Shown in pieces: positions 1 through 11,749 of a stretch of DNA of 64,000 bases; position 1 is the first letter of the stretch, and every line of letters starts with the position of its first letter. The notes under the pieces were generated by a model. The model did not search any database. It saw nothing but the letters and a program-made list of their open reading frames with translations, and had not been told where the DNA came from. Origin of the DNA: Steromphala cineraria (taxonomy: Eukaryota; Mollusca; Gastropoda; Trochida; Trochidae). Where the stretch lies: NCBI GenBank assembly GCA_916613615.1, contig OU744727.1, forward strand, positions 18,422,093-18,486,092, in the 5' to 3' direction. Position numbers and translations under genes: made by a program.

Positions 1-347
1 ACCCCTCCTAGTAGGGAAGAAGACATGTGCAAGATTTGAAATTAATCGGATAAATAGTTTTCCCGTTATTGGTCGGACAAAAAATGTCCTCGGACGGACA
101 AATCTGATATTGGAAAAGACTAAGTTCAAAACATGGAAATTTTTAAAAAAAAACATAAAAAATTCAAATGTTAACGCAATTTGCTGTAACTTTGCAGGTA
201 GAAGACATGTGCAAAATTTGAAATGAATTGGATAAATAGTTTTCCAGTAATAGGTCGGACAAAAAATGTACTCGGACAGACAGACAGACACACACACACG
301 GAATCATTGGTATTACCATATACCCCGGACCGTTGGTCGGGGGTATA
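1..347 (-). repeat. Hairpin-ended tandem repeat running off the left edge
   Basis: Two units of about 182 bp (AGACATGTGC at 21 and 203) are followed by GGAC/CAGA repeats and a hairpin at 319-347 (TATACCCC ... GGGGTATA with an inner GGACC/GGTC stem). In this orientation the hairpin end is on the right; the other end is outside the window. Confidence 0.65.
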
Positions 348-366
348 ATAAAGAGGGAATGTCAAA

Positions 367-573
367 ATGAACACGAGCGAGGATGACAAGAAGTCCAATG
401 AAAGTGAAGAAAGGAAACATTCATATAATGAAGAATTTCGGAAGTTCAGGTGAAATTTCTTTAAGGCACGTGCAAATCGGAAAAGTAAAAAATTTGATGG
501 ATTGAGTGGAGACGACTTTGTTAATAATGAATACTTGGTATCTGAAACTACTTCTGATAACATCATAAGGTAA
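367..573 (+). pseudogene. Coding-like remnant of unknown family
   Basis: From an ATG at 367 the frame encodes a charged peptide (NTSEDDKKSNESEERKHS, later FKARANRKSKKFDGL and FVNNEYLVSETTSD) broken by one TGA. Composition looks protein-like. It could be the decayed N-terminus of the transposase found downstream, separated by inserted repeats. No family is recognised. Confidence 0.3.
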
Positions 574-732
574 TGAGTCCAGTGGTGGTTTCGTAAAGAA
601 AATCAGTCCATCTTTGGCTGATCCTTGTTTGATTCTCAACCCTGCAAATTCAACCACTCAGTTGCATGTACTTCAAATTTACTTTCTGTTTTCTCTCTTC
701 GTGCTCTCCACCACTGGACTCATTACCTTATC
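565..732. mobile_element. Small element with 24-bp perfect inverted repeats
   Basis: ATAAGGTAATGAGTCCAGTG plus GTGG at the left end is matched exactly by its complement at 709-732, with 120 bp between. It could be a very small MITE or a foldback. It abuts the first SINE-like repeat. Confidence 0.5.
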
Positions 733-1012
733 GTGGTGTGGTGGTTTGTGTGCTTCGACGACCTCGAGAGCTATGCCAGCTGGAGCTACATGCTCCTGGT
801 AGGGTCACTCAAGCTGGACAGGTCGACGGGTAGACGCCAGACCAAATGCGAGTCCTTCTAAAACCTGCTTTCTATCCATCACTATGCATTTATTTCAGTC
901 TTTTCTCTCATCCTTCCTCCCTGATCTGTCTACTCTCTTTTAGATGGCAACATCCACGTGTTAAATAGCTGAGAGATAGCAGACAACATGTTGAACCCCA
1001 ACTCACTCACTC
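720..1012 (+). repeat. SINE-like dispersed repeat, copy 1
   Basis: It begins GGTGTGGTGGTTTGTGTGCT, passes through a CTCCTGGTAGGGTCAC block, and ends GATGGCAACATCCACGTGTT ... CCCCAACTCACTCACTC. The same blocks in the same order and orientation occur at 2,806-3,103. The ACTC simple-repeat tail suggests a retroposed short element. No convincing pol III boxes were seen. Confidence 0.55.
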
Positions 1013-1082
1013 TATATAAAGATCAGCAAAGAAATACACAGTGCTGTTTAGTTTTACAATGTAATAGGCTTCGAAAAGAAAG

Positions 1083-2330
1083 TTGAAAAAACAAGAATGC
1101 TCCGTGTTTATAGTCAACGTAAGAGATGTCCCTGCAGAAGGAGAAGATGTGAACATGGATGTGCAACAGGAGGGTTCAATAAGGCATGAAGAAGGAACTT
1201 TCTACAAAAGAACCCTGACAGGAGAAAAATGGAAAGACATTTGCTGCTTGCAATATGACCAATGCTTATCGTAAAGAAGTTATCAGAAAGGCCGTATCAG
1301 AATCAAATGTCAAATACAGACTTCACAAAGGCAGATTTTGTGGAATGATTCTGCTCACAAGATGATGAAAGTCAACATGTAAAGGGCTACATTCAAATTC
1401 TTTCCTATGAACCATTCCTCACAATAATGTTCACAGAGAATCAAATTCAGTTATTGAAAGAAGAAGTCAAAATTGACAAGGCAAAACTGTATTTAGATGC
1501 AACAAGAAGTATTGTGACGAATATGAATGGAAAAATGTACTCTACTATGCATTGACATTGAAGGCAGAGGAAAAGGGATACCTCCCCTCCCAGTAACCCT
1601 AAGCGAGATGTTGGCAACAGACCAGACAACAGTGGTCATCTCTCTATTTCTCTCCAAGACACTGCACAGCCTGAAGGAGATACAAACAGAGCCAATGATG
1701 TATAAAGTAGAAATGTTTTCTTGGGCGATGATCAACAGCGTGATAAAGACCTTTGCAAACAGATATGTCAATATGCAGGACTTCTATCATACAGTGGCCC
1801 ATGTCTGCTGTTTTCATACTTTGAAAAGATTTCAAGAAAGAATTTAAAAGTATTCAAAAGATTTAAAACCTAAGAAATTCATTGCTCTTTCTTTTGACCT
1901 ACTTATTAATAGCAGTGATCCCCCAACAACTACGGCCATGTGGATTGATATTCATCTTGCCCTTTCATAGGAAAAGAAGATGTAATTGTGTTCCAAGAGT
2001 TCTTGGAAACATAAATGCTGGAATAACACGCTGATGAGGATGTGAATGGTGAAATTCCAATCACATACTATGAAGAGAGTGTTGAAGATATGAGACACAA
2101 ACTGTCATTGCGTGAAAGAAGTCATTTAAGCAAATATTTCAAGCCACGGATAGCCCAATGTCTTTGCAAAGAAAGAACAAGGAGTCTGAATGAGTACCAA
2201 TGTCTGGAAGAAGTAGTGATGGAGGATTATTTTCTACATTATCCACTTTGGAGTGGGATGCTTCTAAAGGAAGACACGTCGACAGACACAGCAGGTTCCG
2301 ATTTGTGTAAAATGACATTCTTCAAAAGAA
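1083..2330 (+). pseudogene. Decayed DDE-type transposase-like gene
   Basis: Peptide blocks in shifting plus-strand frames read TLTGEKWKDICCLQYDQCL, FTENQIQLLKEEVKIDK, LYLDATRSIVTNMNGKMYST, EGRGKGIPPLPV with EMLATDQTT, FSWAMINSVIKTFAN, HTVAHVCCFHTLKRF, TTTAMWIDIHLAL, ITYYEESVEDMRHKL and YPLWSGMLL. LDATxSIV and the following order resemble DDE transposase domains of the MULE-like type found in animal genomes. That assignment is from memory of the family, without a search. At least three frameshifts and several stops make it non-functional. Confidence 0.5.
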
Positions 2331-2805
2331 AAAGAAAATTCAGCCACCAGTATTTGCTTAAGAGCTTCCTTAGTACCTCCCTTAGTGGCATATCGTCCAA
2401 TGAGGTATCTACGCTGCCTCCAGCAGCGTGCCAATCGCATTGCTTCTTTCATGACACACCCTCGCTTCGTCGCGTCGATAAACAGAAATGACATCCGAAG
2501 AGATAGATTTGCCTGTGTTTTTGAGTTTTTGTCTATCAAAACGGGTGGGGTATATCGATTGTTACCTAGCATTCCGAGCTCACGTCAAGAGAATATCTCT
2601 GGACTTTAACATTTTTATCGCATGGCCTTTTATTGTATTTGTCAGTGAGTTGGGGTTTAACGTGCTGTCAGCAAGAGTTGACAGATCCGAGAGATAAATA
2701 CTGTGCAAGGAAGTTACAGCACAAGTTTTGCATAAATAACCGATGGTAGGTATATTAAGTAACTTCATATATTATGACTTGATTATATGCCATCCCACTT
2801 GACTC

Positions 2806-3103
2806 AAAACCTTAGTGCGGTGTGGTGGCTTGTGTGCTTCGCCGATCCTTGGAGCTATGCCTGATGGAGCTGACATGCTCCTGGTAGGGTCACCCAAGCT
2901 TTAATGGATTAATTGGAAGAAACCAGAACACATTTGTGTCGTTCTGAAACCTACTTTCTTTCCCTCTTTTTCGTCTGTTCTGTAAGCTTGTCGAACTTCG
3001 TTCTTTCCGATCTTCTCTCGTTTGGATGGCAACATCCACATGTTTAATAGCTGAAAACAATTGCTGATTGTAGGTTAAACCCCAACTCACTCACTCACTC
3101 ACC
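2806..3103 (+). repeat. SINE-like dispersed repeat, copy 2
   Basis: Matches copy 1 in its first 95 bases and last 75 bases, with a diverged middle, and ends in several ACTC units. The two copies lie in direct orientation on either side of the decayed transposase. Confidence 0.55.
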
Positions 3104-3290
3104 GTTTATCTGCCTGATTTGATTTCCTTCCTATTTCTGACTGACTGACTGACTCTGACTAAAGGTCTATCTGATTGGCTAATGAAAGACGGTAATGCAA
3201 CTAAGGAGAGGTAATTAATTAATCGCATTGAGCTCATATTTAGCAGCCCCGTCTAAGGACGGGGCTGCTATCAGTTTTTGTGGAGTTTCC

Positions 3291-3312
3291 ATCGCCGCCG
3301 CCGCCGCCGCCG
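3291..3312. repeat. CGC trinucleotide microsatellite
   Basis: Seven to eight tandem CGC units just inside the left hairpin of the AGGTCA-rich element. It is strikingly GC-rich for this window. Confidence 0.9.
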
Positions 3313-3410
3313 CACTCGTACTACTAGCTATAACTTTTTTCAACTAAGCTTTCCAGAACTCTTATTCATACCTTACTACTCATACCTCGGGGGAACGATT
3401 TTGACACGTT

Positions 3411-4446
3411 CACTTTCAAGGTCAAAGGTCAAGGTCACGAGCTATGTATTCACTCTAAGAATTCCTTGTAAACGCGATAACTTGAAAAGTTTTTGTGCTA
3501 TGAAGCTCTAACTTGGTAAATATCATCCTTGGAAAAGTAAAAAATTTTGAAAAGGTTTTGGCTACAATCCGTCAAAGGTCAAGGTCACAGCAAGGTCATG
3601 ACGTAAGCATGTTTTAGCGAAAATGCTTTATTTTAACTATGAACACTTTTAATCAATAAATGATTGTTATACTCAATAAAAAGTGTTCAATGATTGTGTG
3701 ACCTTGAAGGTCAAAGGTCAAGGTCATGAGATATGAGTTATTACAAAATGCACTAAATTGGGGTATAACTTTATCCCATTTAGCTTTTCAGAACTCATGA
3801 ACATGTCTAAATGGTAATACTTCCAGATAATCATTATGACATGTTCACTTTCAAGTTCAAAGGTCAAGGTCACGAGTCATAAAATCACCACAAAATTCTT
3901 TGTAAACACAGTAACTTGAAAAGTTTTTGTGCTATGAAGCTCTAATTTGGTATATATCATCCTTGGAAAAGTAAAAAATTTTGAAAAGGTTTTGGCTACA
4001 ATCTGTCAAAGGTCAAGGTCACAGCAAGGTCATGACTTAAGCATGGTTCAGCGAAAATGCTTAATTTTAACTATGATCACTTTTAATCAATACATGATTG
4101 TTATACTCAATAAAAAGTGTTCAATTATTGTGTGACCTTGAAGGTCAAAGGTCAAGGTCATGAGATATGAGTTATTGCAATTCCTTGTAAACACAATAAC
4201 TTGAAAGTTTTTGTGCTATGAAGTTTAGATTTTGTGTATATATATTATCTCTTGAGAAGTACAACATTTTCAAAAAGTTTTGGTTACGAACTGTTAAAGG
4301 TCAAGGTCATGGCAAAGTCAACATAAATGGAGAAAATGGATTAAATTAACAACTTTGTTAACACTTTATTTCATTACAATAATGTTATACTCAATGAAAT
4401 GTGTTCATTGATTGTGTGACCTTGAGTGTCAAAGGTCAAGGTCACG
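3411..4446 (+). promoter_or_regulatory. Eight clusters of nuclear-receptor half-sites
   Basis: About 24 AGGTCA-type half-sites occur in 1 kb, in eight clusters near 3,415, 3,575, 3,702, 3,857, 4,008, 4,130, 4,298 and 4,415. The repeated core AGGTCAAAGGTCA is a DR1 site, and TCAAGGTCA is the extended monomer site of the NR5A/ERR type. Binding in vivo is inference; the motifs are part of a transposon-like repeat. Confidence 0.45.
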
Positions 4447-4810
4447 AGAAAATTCCCAATTTGATGAGGCCTGTAAAAGGCGGAACAGGGTAAGGCGAAA
4501 CCCAAAGTTCCGGGGCTGCTCTGCTTTTGCGGTATCCCGCAAACGCTAATCTAGTTGTTCCAGAGGTCAATGGAGATATTATCGGACACACCCTAAAACC
4601 TTTTTTCGACTTCTTCTCCAGAAGCATTAGGCCTAGAAAGCTTAAACTTTGTGTACAGACAGCTTGATTAATAAGGATATTACTCTGAGTGGTATAACAA
4701 ATTTATCTTACCGACTGATTTTACAAAACACATATAATATGAATATAAAAAGAGTAAGAAAAACTGGGTAAGCACTTTACTACAGTTTGTTCATATCTAC
4801 CTATTGGTCG

Positions 4811-4955
4811 ATCAAAAGTAACCTTGCTGGTTGCAAGGTAATTTGCACGCTTTTTTCATGCTTTTGTGGCAGGTAAAGAATAACTTATTACCCACATGTA
4901 TTACCCCGCTCAAGATGGTGATATCAGTTTTCTACATGAGGTAGAATTATATAAT
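4811..4955 (+). repeat. Dispersed repeat, copy 1 (GCACGCTTTTTTC family)
   Basis: Shares ATTTGCACGCTTTTTTC, CCCGCTCAAGA-GGTGATATCAGT and TGAGGTAG-ATAATT, in that order, with 18,010-18,215. The surrounding sequence from 4,521 to 5,220 holds no gene that I can see. Confidence 0.5.
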
Positions 4956-5224
4956 TTATTGCTTTGGTGGCCCTGTGGTCCCTGATAAGTGTTCGTAAAG
5001 AGTCCATATCAACATTTGAAATATAGACAATAAGTATCTGTCTTTTCTAGACTAATACAATGTTGATCTCATTTCATTTGATTTATGTTAAGGGAATTCC
5101 AAACCATTAAACTTTGCTTAAAACCTACCAACAACAAATCCTAATAAGGAAAGTGAACGACTAAACGTTTTATCAAGGTAGCCAGACAGATATCATGTTC
5201 AAACTTTACATCTTCAGTTCAAAG

Positions 5225-5640
5225 CAAGCAAGATAGAATGGTTATTTTCTAATGAATACTTGTAACAATTACAACATACTCATGTGACAACCTCTATCCT
5301 TGTTTATGCAAATAGTGTAATGATTTTAATTTCTTTTAAAGTTACAAAATCTTAAGCACTGGATGTGCCGAGCTATCTGTTGTAAGCTTACACATCAGAA
5401 CACATACATTCAAATTAAGTTGAAGGCGCTGAAATTGATAACACTTCGCCATATGTATTCTTTGAAAAGTTGTCTTGTTTATTACATACATCCTGTCTAG
5501 AGAAACATGGCAGAATAGCAAATGTAGTAAATGCAAACAACATGAATAAACATAAAGCGCGGATAAGCAATATGTTTGGGCACAAATAAAGGGTAATATT
5601 ACTATTTTCGAACGAAGAAAATACAAGTGAGTGCATTTAA
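5225..5640 (+). repeat. Dispersed repeat, copy 1 (paired with 26.0 kb)
   Basis: Diverged but collinear with 26,040-26,445: GTGACAACC, GTGTAATGATTT, CAGAACACATACATT, GATAACACTTCG, TTGTTTATTAC and ACATCCTGT all match in order. No coding potential was recognised. Confidence 0.55.
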
Positions 5641-5876
5641 CACATGAGTGTTGACCGAATGCAAGCTTGGTTGTAGTCGAAATTTGGCTGTTTTTTTTAA
5701 AATTTGATACAAAATTCTGTGTTTACATCTACTCAAAGTTTGGATTGACTAATGTTGGAAACGTTTACCTCAGATGAACCATAGTTTACATTATATTTGG
5801 TATGTAGTCTGCGAGTAGAGGGCATGATTGATATCTTCTGTTGCAATATAAACAAGCAGCTGACATGGTCGAGCTA

Positions 5877-6629
5877 TATCCCCCGCAAATTGCACAACAT
5901 ATATATAGGTTTTCCTTATGCTATTGCTGACTAAGTTTTGTGGCACAAAATAACAAAAAAAATCAAAGATATGAAGGAAACGGTTCTAATCAAAACAATT
6001 AATGATACCAACTTTATGTTCACTGTTGGGCATAATTTGAGTAGCATGACAAAATTAAAATCAAACAAAAACAATTATGTATTTGGATCTCCAAGATCAA
6101 TTCGATCATATGTGAACAAACATATTTTAAAAATTCTTTTTCATGAAAAACCTTCAGATGAGTATGTATCTCCATATCAAATTTAATCAATTTGTGATGA
6201 TCAGTTTAGAAGTTGTGAGCCGGACAGGACTTGTAACAGTTTTCCAACAAAGTCCTCATTTTTGGCCAAAAAAGGCAAAATTCTATAAAAATATTATCAA
6301 AATTGTTCTTCATGACACACCTTCAGATAATTATGTATCTTCACATCAAATTTGATCCAAATGTGATGATTAGTTTAGAAGTTGTGAGCCGGACAGGACT
6401 TGTAACAGATTATTTTACAAATTTACCACTTTTTCTCCAAAATCCTTATATTTTATGTAGATTTTCAGAAACGTTTACTCATGACATATTATTACATGTT
6501 TCTTCATTTCCATGGCGAATTTGAATTGAAATGGTTGATTAGTTACAAAGTTATGAGCCGGACACAAAGTGTAACGGACGGACGGTACCCATTTTAATAC
6601 CCCCCGCAACTTCGTTGTTGCGGGGGATA
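5877..6629 (+). mobile_element. Hairpin-ended element with 168-bp tandem units, left member of inverted pair
   Basis: It begins TATCCCCCGCAA and ends TTGCGGGGGATA. The right end contains a 10-bp perfect hairpin (CCCCCGCAAC, loop TTCGTT, 6,601-6,626). Two tandem units of 168 bp (TTTAGAAGTTGTGAGCCGGA at 6,205 and 6,373) are followed by GGAC repeats. It is inverted relative to 7,548-8,843; matching sequence extends about 30 bp beyond the left terminus. Confidence 0.75.
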
Positions 6630-7547
6630 ATAATAATTACGGCCATCTATGATGGATGTTGCGTGTTCGAGTAGTGCGATGGATTGATCCGTGTAACTCT
6701 TCAGAAATTTCGTCTAGATGAATACTTTTGTTAACATTTCAGCACCATAGCTAAAAATTAAATCAATATTGTGACGTAAAAGATAAATAGAACTCTACAC
6801 AATATGATGTTATCTGTTTCTGATACATCTGATAAAAACTTGAACAACCAAAATAAAATTATTTAAATGATTTAGCTTCATTTCATCTTATGTTGGTCGA
6901 TATCTAACATTGAATTAATGTTTTGCAATCAGCAAAAAGTGAACAGCATGAGAACATCCATCCAATCATCCTCACACAGTGATGAATCAGTTTAATCAAT
7001 CTCATTGCTGTAACACTTTCCTCTGTTATGATTTTTTTTATTTATTGTGTTTGCTAGTACATCCTTTAAAAGTTCAAAATGCTTAATTAGAACAAATAAA
7101 TCATTCCATTTTCTTAACTCGTATCGTGGTCATTATTAGAATGAACATTACCAGATGATTGATGTTTGTTAACACGTTTCAGAATGATTTTTATATTTTC
7201 TAAAAAATTTTGTAATATTAACATTTTTAATCATTATTTATATTGTCTTTTATGATTTATTTCGCTTTTATTTGACCAATTTATTCATTTGAATTAGTGA
7301 CATAAGTTTCAATAAATATCTTAGAACATACACCTTTCATCTTCCCGCGTCAGTATATTAATTAAAAGATTTGTAGACACACTCTTCTGATTTCATTGGA
7401 CTAAAACCTCTCAAATTTCGATTGTTGATTATTATTGATGTCATTAATTTATGTCGATGTTTGGAACTAGAATACGTTAAGACAATTTAAAAACTTGTCA
7501 TTTTGGAAAGTCTATGCAACTGTATCTGTATTATTTGAAATCATTTT
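6630..7547. other. AT-rich spacer between the inverted elements
   Basis: About 0.9 kb of very AT-rich sequence without open frames of note or recognised repeats. In a foldback it would be the loop. Confidence 0.5.
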
Positions 7548-8843
7548 TATCCCCCGCAACAACGAAGTTGCGGGGGGTATTAAAATGGGTACCGTCCGTC
7601 CGTCCGTCCGTCCGTCCGTTACACTTTGTGTCTGGCTCATAACTTTCTAACTAATCAACCATTTCATTTCAAATTTGTTATGGACATGAAGAAACATGTA
7701 ATAATGTGTCATGAGAAACAATTTTCTGAAAATCTAAATAAAATATTAGGATTTTGGAGAAAAAGTGGTAAATTTTGTAAGAAATCTGTTACAAGTCCCG
7801 TCCGGCTCACAACTTCTAAACTAATCATCACATATTGATCAAATTTGATATGGAGATACATAATCATATGAAGGTGTGTCATGAAGAACAATTTTGGAAA
7901 TATTTTATAAAATTTTGCCTTTATTGGCAAAAAATGAGGACTCTGTTGGAAAACTGTTACAAATCCTGTCCGGCTCATAACTTCTAAACTAATCATCACA
8001 TATTGATCAAATTTGATATGGAGATACCTAATCATATGAAGGTGTGTCATGAAGAACAACTTTGGAAATATTTTCATAAAATTTTGCCTTTTTTGGCAAA
8101 AAATGAGGACTCTGCTGGAAAACTGTTACAAATCCTGTCCGGCTCATAACTTCTAAACTAATTATATAATCATCACATATTGATCAAATTTGATATGGAG
8201 ATACATAATCATATGAAGGTGTGTCATGAAGAACAATTTTGGAAATATTTTTAGAAATTTTTTGCCTTTTTTGGCCAAAAATGAGGACTCTGTTGGAAAT
8301 CGGTTACAACTAAACTAATCATCACATTTTTGATCAAATTTGTTATGGAGATACAAAATCATATGTTGGTGTGTCATGAAGAACAATTTTGAAAATACTA
8401 TATAGAATAAATTACAAAGATTCACCTCTTTGCTCCTTGTGTAAAAAAGAGCTAGAAACTGTAGAGCACCTCTTTTGGAAATGTTTAAATGAACTTTATC
8501 GAATTGTTTGCTGATATTATATGCCTGTAACTCAATAAAAGGAAAAAAATAAAAAATAAAAATTTAAAAAAATAATTTTTTTATTTTAAATATGTTTGTT
8601 TAATTATGATTAAACTGATCTTCAAGATCCAAATACATAATACATAAATTCATTTGTTTGATTTTAAATTTGTCAGTTAAGTCCAATTATGTCCAACAGT
8701 GAAAATAAAGTTGGTATGATTTAGTTTTTTTATTAGAACAGTTTCTTTCATATCCTGGAATTTTTTTGTTAATTTGTGCGACAAAAATTAATCGGCAGTA
8801 TGATAAGGAAAACCTATACATATTGTGCAATTTGCGGGGGATA
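7548..8843 (-). mobile_element. Hairpin-ended element with 168-bp tandem units, right member of inverted pair
   Basis: Reverse-complement relative of 5,877-6,629. The hairpin (7,551-7,576) is followed by (GTCC)n and four or five units (CTTCTAAACT at 7,813, 7,981, 8,150 and about 8,308; periods 168, 169, about 160). A LINE remnant at 8,404-8,580 interrupts it. It ends TTTGCGGGGGATA at 8,843. Confidence 0.75.
8404..8580 (+). mobile_element. Very short LINE 3' remnant
   Basis: The frame from 8,404 to TGA at 8,512-8,514 reads SPLCSLCKKELETVEHLFWKC, a CCHC finger like those at LINE C-termini. It is followed by AATAAA and an A-rich tail. It is inserted into the right arm of the inverted element pair. 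Extreme 5' truncation is typical of LINE insertions. Confidence 0.65.
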
Positions 8844-8875
8844 TAGCTCGACCATGTCAGCTGCTTGTTGTAACT

Positions 8876-11639
8876 ATTACCTTCATACTACTAAATGATC
8901 TGTGAGGTCCGTTCTGTCACATCCATACACGTATGGCCTTAACAACTTTATTTCCAAAAATCACAAATGTGATAGAACTTACTATTTTCAATAAATGAAA
9001 AAAGTAAAAAGTCATTTCTGTCAAGAATTTCATTTACATTTATTACCTAATATAATTAACTAAGATTTTGGTTTGATAATTCTACAATGTGATTCACATG
9101 CATAACACATAATCAGTGGTAAATCTTAAATGGATTTTAACTCTCGGTAATCAAGTGGAAATAAATATATGATCAATTTACATTGAATATCCATGTATGA
9201 AAGAAACTATCAGGTTTGTTATTTCAAAAATGCTATCTATTACACACCTCATTATGGAAAACAACAATTGTCAATATCTGTTTTACACACATTTACTCAA
9301 GATTGACAGAAATAGTGTTTATTGTGTATCTCTTTATATCTATTACTATACATGTAGTTGCATATTACGAAAAACGTTATGATTGTTACTAAAAGGGTGC
9401 TTTAATTTGCACTGAAATACGAAACGACAAAATGATTTCAGATAGCATAGCTCTAATGGATATCGATCATCATGAAACGGAAACCTATCATTATCCTGCT
9501 TATTTCATGGAGTCTCTGGTTATTTTATGGCAATAGGGAATAAATGATATTTCCAGATTGTTATCAGATAGCGTGATTATAATTATCTGAATTCATTGCA
9601 AGTATCAGTTACAGTTATTTACAGCTAAACAAACATGTTTCAATCAATTTAACAAATATGTAAATAAACGTTGATGACAGTATTGGAAGTGGTTATGAAT
9701 CATGTAAATCTTGTATCTTGTAAATGTTTTTTTGAGTTTCTTCAAAGTCTCTTTTTTAAATAAGTTTTCTAAAACCTTTCCGTCTCAAAAACTGACTCTA
9801 TTATTGGATTAATGACATAACTCTCCAAATCATGTTGACATGAACAAAAATAAATGGAATAGTTACTCACTAGATAGAATAAAACATATCTTTGTACAAA
9901 CACAAGTTGTGAAGACATATTGATATCTTAGTTTCTACATCTAAACATTTTCCATCCTGACATTATCGAATAAAGATGTTACAGTTTTCTATTTGAATCC
10001 TTAAAATTTATAGGACAATATTTTGGCCGTCAAATGTAAACTAGAGGCTTAATTTACCATCAGGCATTCAGACTCATTTAAAATCACCAGACAAAGGAAA
10101 TACATATTTCTAGGATAGGAGACAATTTTCTCTACTCGGCTCCTCAATATTGACATGTAAGGGTTGAAACGAAATATGATCATTGCAAGAGACAAGAAAT
10201 AGTTGTATTGTTACGTATACCTCGAGGTTTCATCTCTCTTAATCAGATTCTCGTCCTTCACATGGCAAACAGAAATCACTGCATATAATAAGATAACAAA
10301 ACATTTCTTATAGATTTTCAACTGGAATGGCAGTTTATAAAACGACACGAGGATAGCTCAGTATTACTTTTGTCATCACTGCAAGAATAACATCAGATGT
10401 GTAAGGATATTACGATTCTCAATTATTATTGTATAACTTTGTTGATCAAGTCGTCTTCTGTATTTGACAGTATATTTCACTCTATAGAACCGTAAAGAGG
10501 ATTCTTTTCAAAAACTCTGTTCCGTAGCAGCAATATAATTGTAATATATAGAATATATATAGGTATATATCTTTAACATCTATACTTCCAATACCAATGA
10601 TATTGTCAGTACTGCCTGTCTAGCCATTGTAATGAGAATATAGATTTCAGGTAGACAATCAACATTCATATGATCACATTACGACAATTCGTCCATTGAA
10701 ATTTGCATCCTGTGCCAACATATATAGTTACTTGGCTATTATTGTTCATGGGACGACAAACAATGTATGCACATACAACTTCAGAACCGTATAAATGCTA
10801 CTTAAGGGAATAATATGAACATTTGTAAACGAAGTTCTAACTGATATCATATATATGCTTAAATGTGTATAAAGAGGGAAAGAATACACTACCTAGCTGG
10901 CATGATGACATCAAATACTGAAACTAATATGAACATGTAACAAAGGGACCTCATTTACAATAATTCACACACATAAAACACACACATAAAGACGAATATC
11001 TATATTGCTCTTATACAATTCCTTATAATTATTCCTCAATGTTTATTATACATTTGTCTATTCAAATGTTCTAATGCATAAAATTGTTATTTTCTATTTC
11101 AATTGTGTTAATTATTGTCTTATTAAGTCAGTTGACCTATAGGTCATTTGTTTATGGTAGGATGCTGATTATTGGCAAACGGTTAAAGGTTGATTCATTC
11201 GTTATTGTATTTTGGTGTATTGTACATTTTATAACGATAAAGTTATGATAATGATGGCATATTTACTCGCTGTTTTAATCCTGACTGAGGCATATACATT
11301 CGCAATGACTCATGCTTGAGACAACAGTTTTTAGATATATGTACCCCTTTTAATGACCTTATGCAGAATTATACATTGGCTCGATGCTTGATTGATGGAC
11401 AAGAAAAGCATAAAAATGCATTAGTTCATGAATAATGCAGTTTGTAATCTGTAATACTTTTTACCAGTTCATAGTAGAGATTAATTAGGGCGACTATTGC
11501 CCAGACTAATCAACTGAAGAAAGGAGAGCAGAGCACACATACCCCTGCTTCCCATCATGACTGACATGTGTTGAAAGGTTAGTGAGTCTGAAATTTATGG
11601 TTTAGAATATACACAGAAAACAATAATTAATAAAGAAGC
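8876..11639. other. Non-coding stretch
   Basis: About 2.8 kb of AT-rich DNA. The longest open frame (61 codons at 9,197) has no recognisable content. No RNA gene or repeat was identified. Confidence 0.5.
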
Positions 11640-11749
11640 ACTTTTTGGTCATGTTTGCATGGTAACAGCAAAAAATCATTTGTTGGTCTAACCTTCAAAA
11701 GGCACATCTAGGGGTCATGGTTGATGAGTGTATGAAGTTTGGTGAAGCT

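Larger units (their letters stand above)
3241..4520 (+). mobile_element. Hairpin-ended element with AGGTCA-rich tandem repeat
   Basis: The left end is a perfect 13-bp hairpin (TAGCAGCCCCGTC, loop TAAG, 3,241-3,270). Its first ten bases after the T return inverted as CGGGGCTGCT at 4,511-4,520. Between them are a CGC microsatellite and about 2.8 tandem units of about 435 bp, each with clusters reading AGGTCAAAGGTCAAGGTCA. No protein is encoded. Confidence 0.7.

Noticed and set aside
171..566. A 131-codon minus-strand frame at the left edge
   Set aside because: It spans the hairpin, a dinucleotide run and unrelated repeat parts, and has no motif.
720..3103. The two SINE-like copies as LTRs of a retrotransposon
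   Set aside because: No TG...CA ends, primer-binding site, polypurine tract or gag-pol was seen. The protein between them looks like a DDE transposase instead.
7709..8077. A 122-codon minus-strand frame with a repeated 56-residue unit (ISLEVVSRTG), echoed at 6,143-6,524
   Set aside because: The tandem unit is 168 bp, a multiple of three, so an open frame repeats automatically. Units off 168 bp break the frame, and there is no start or domain.
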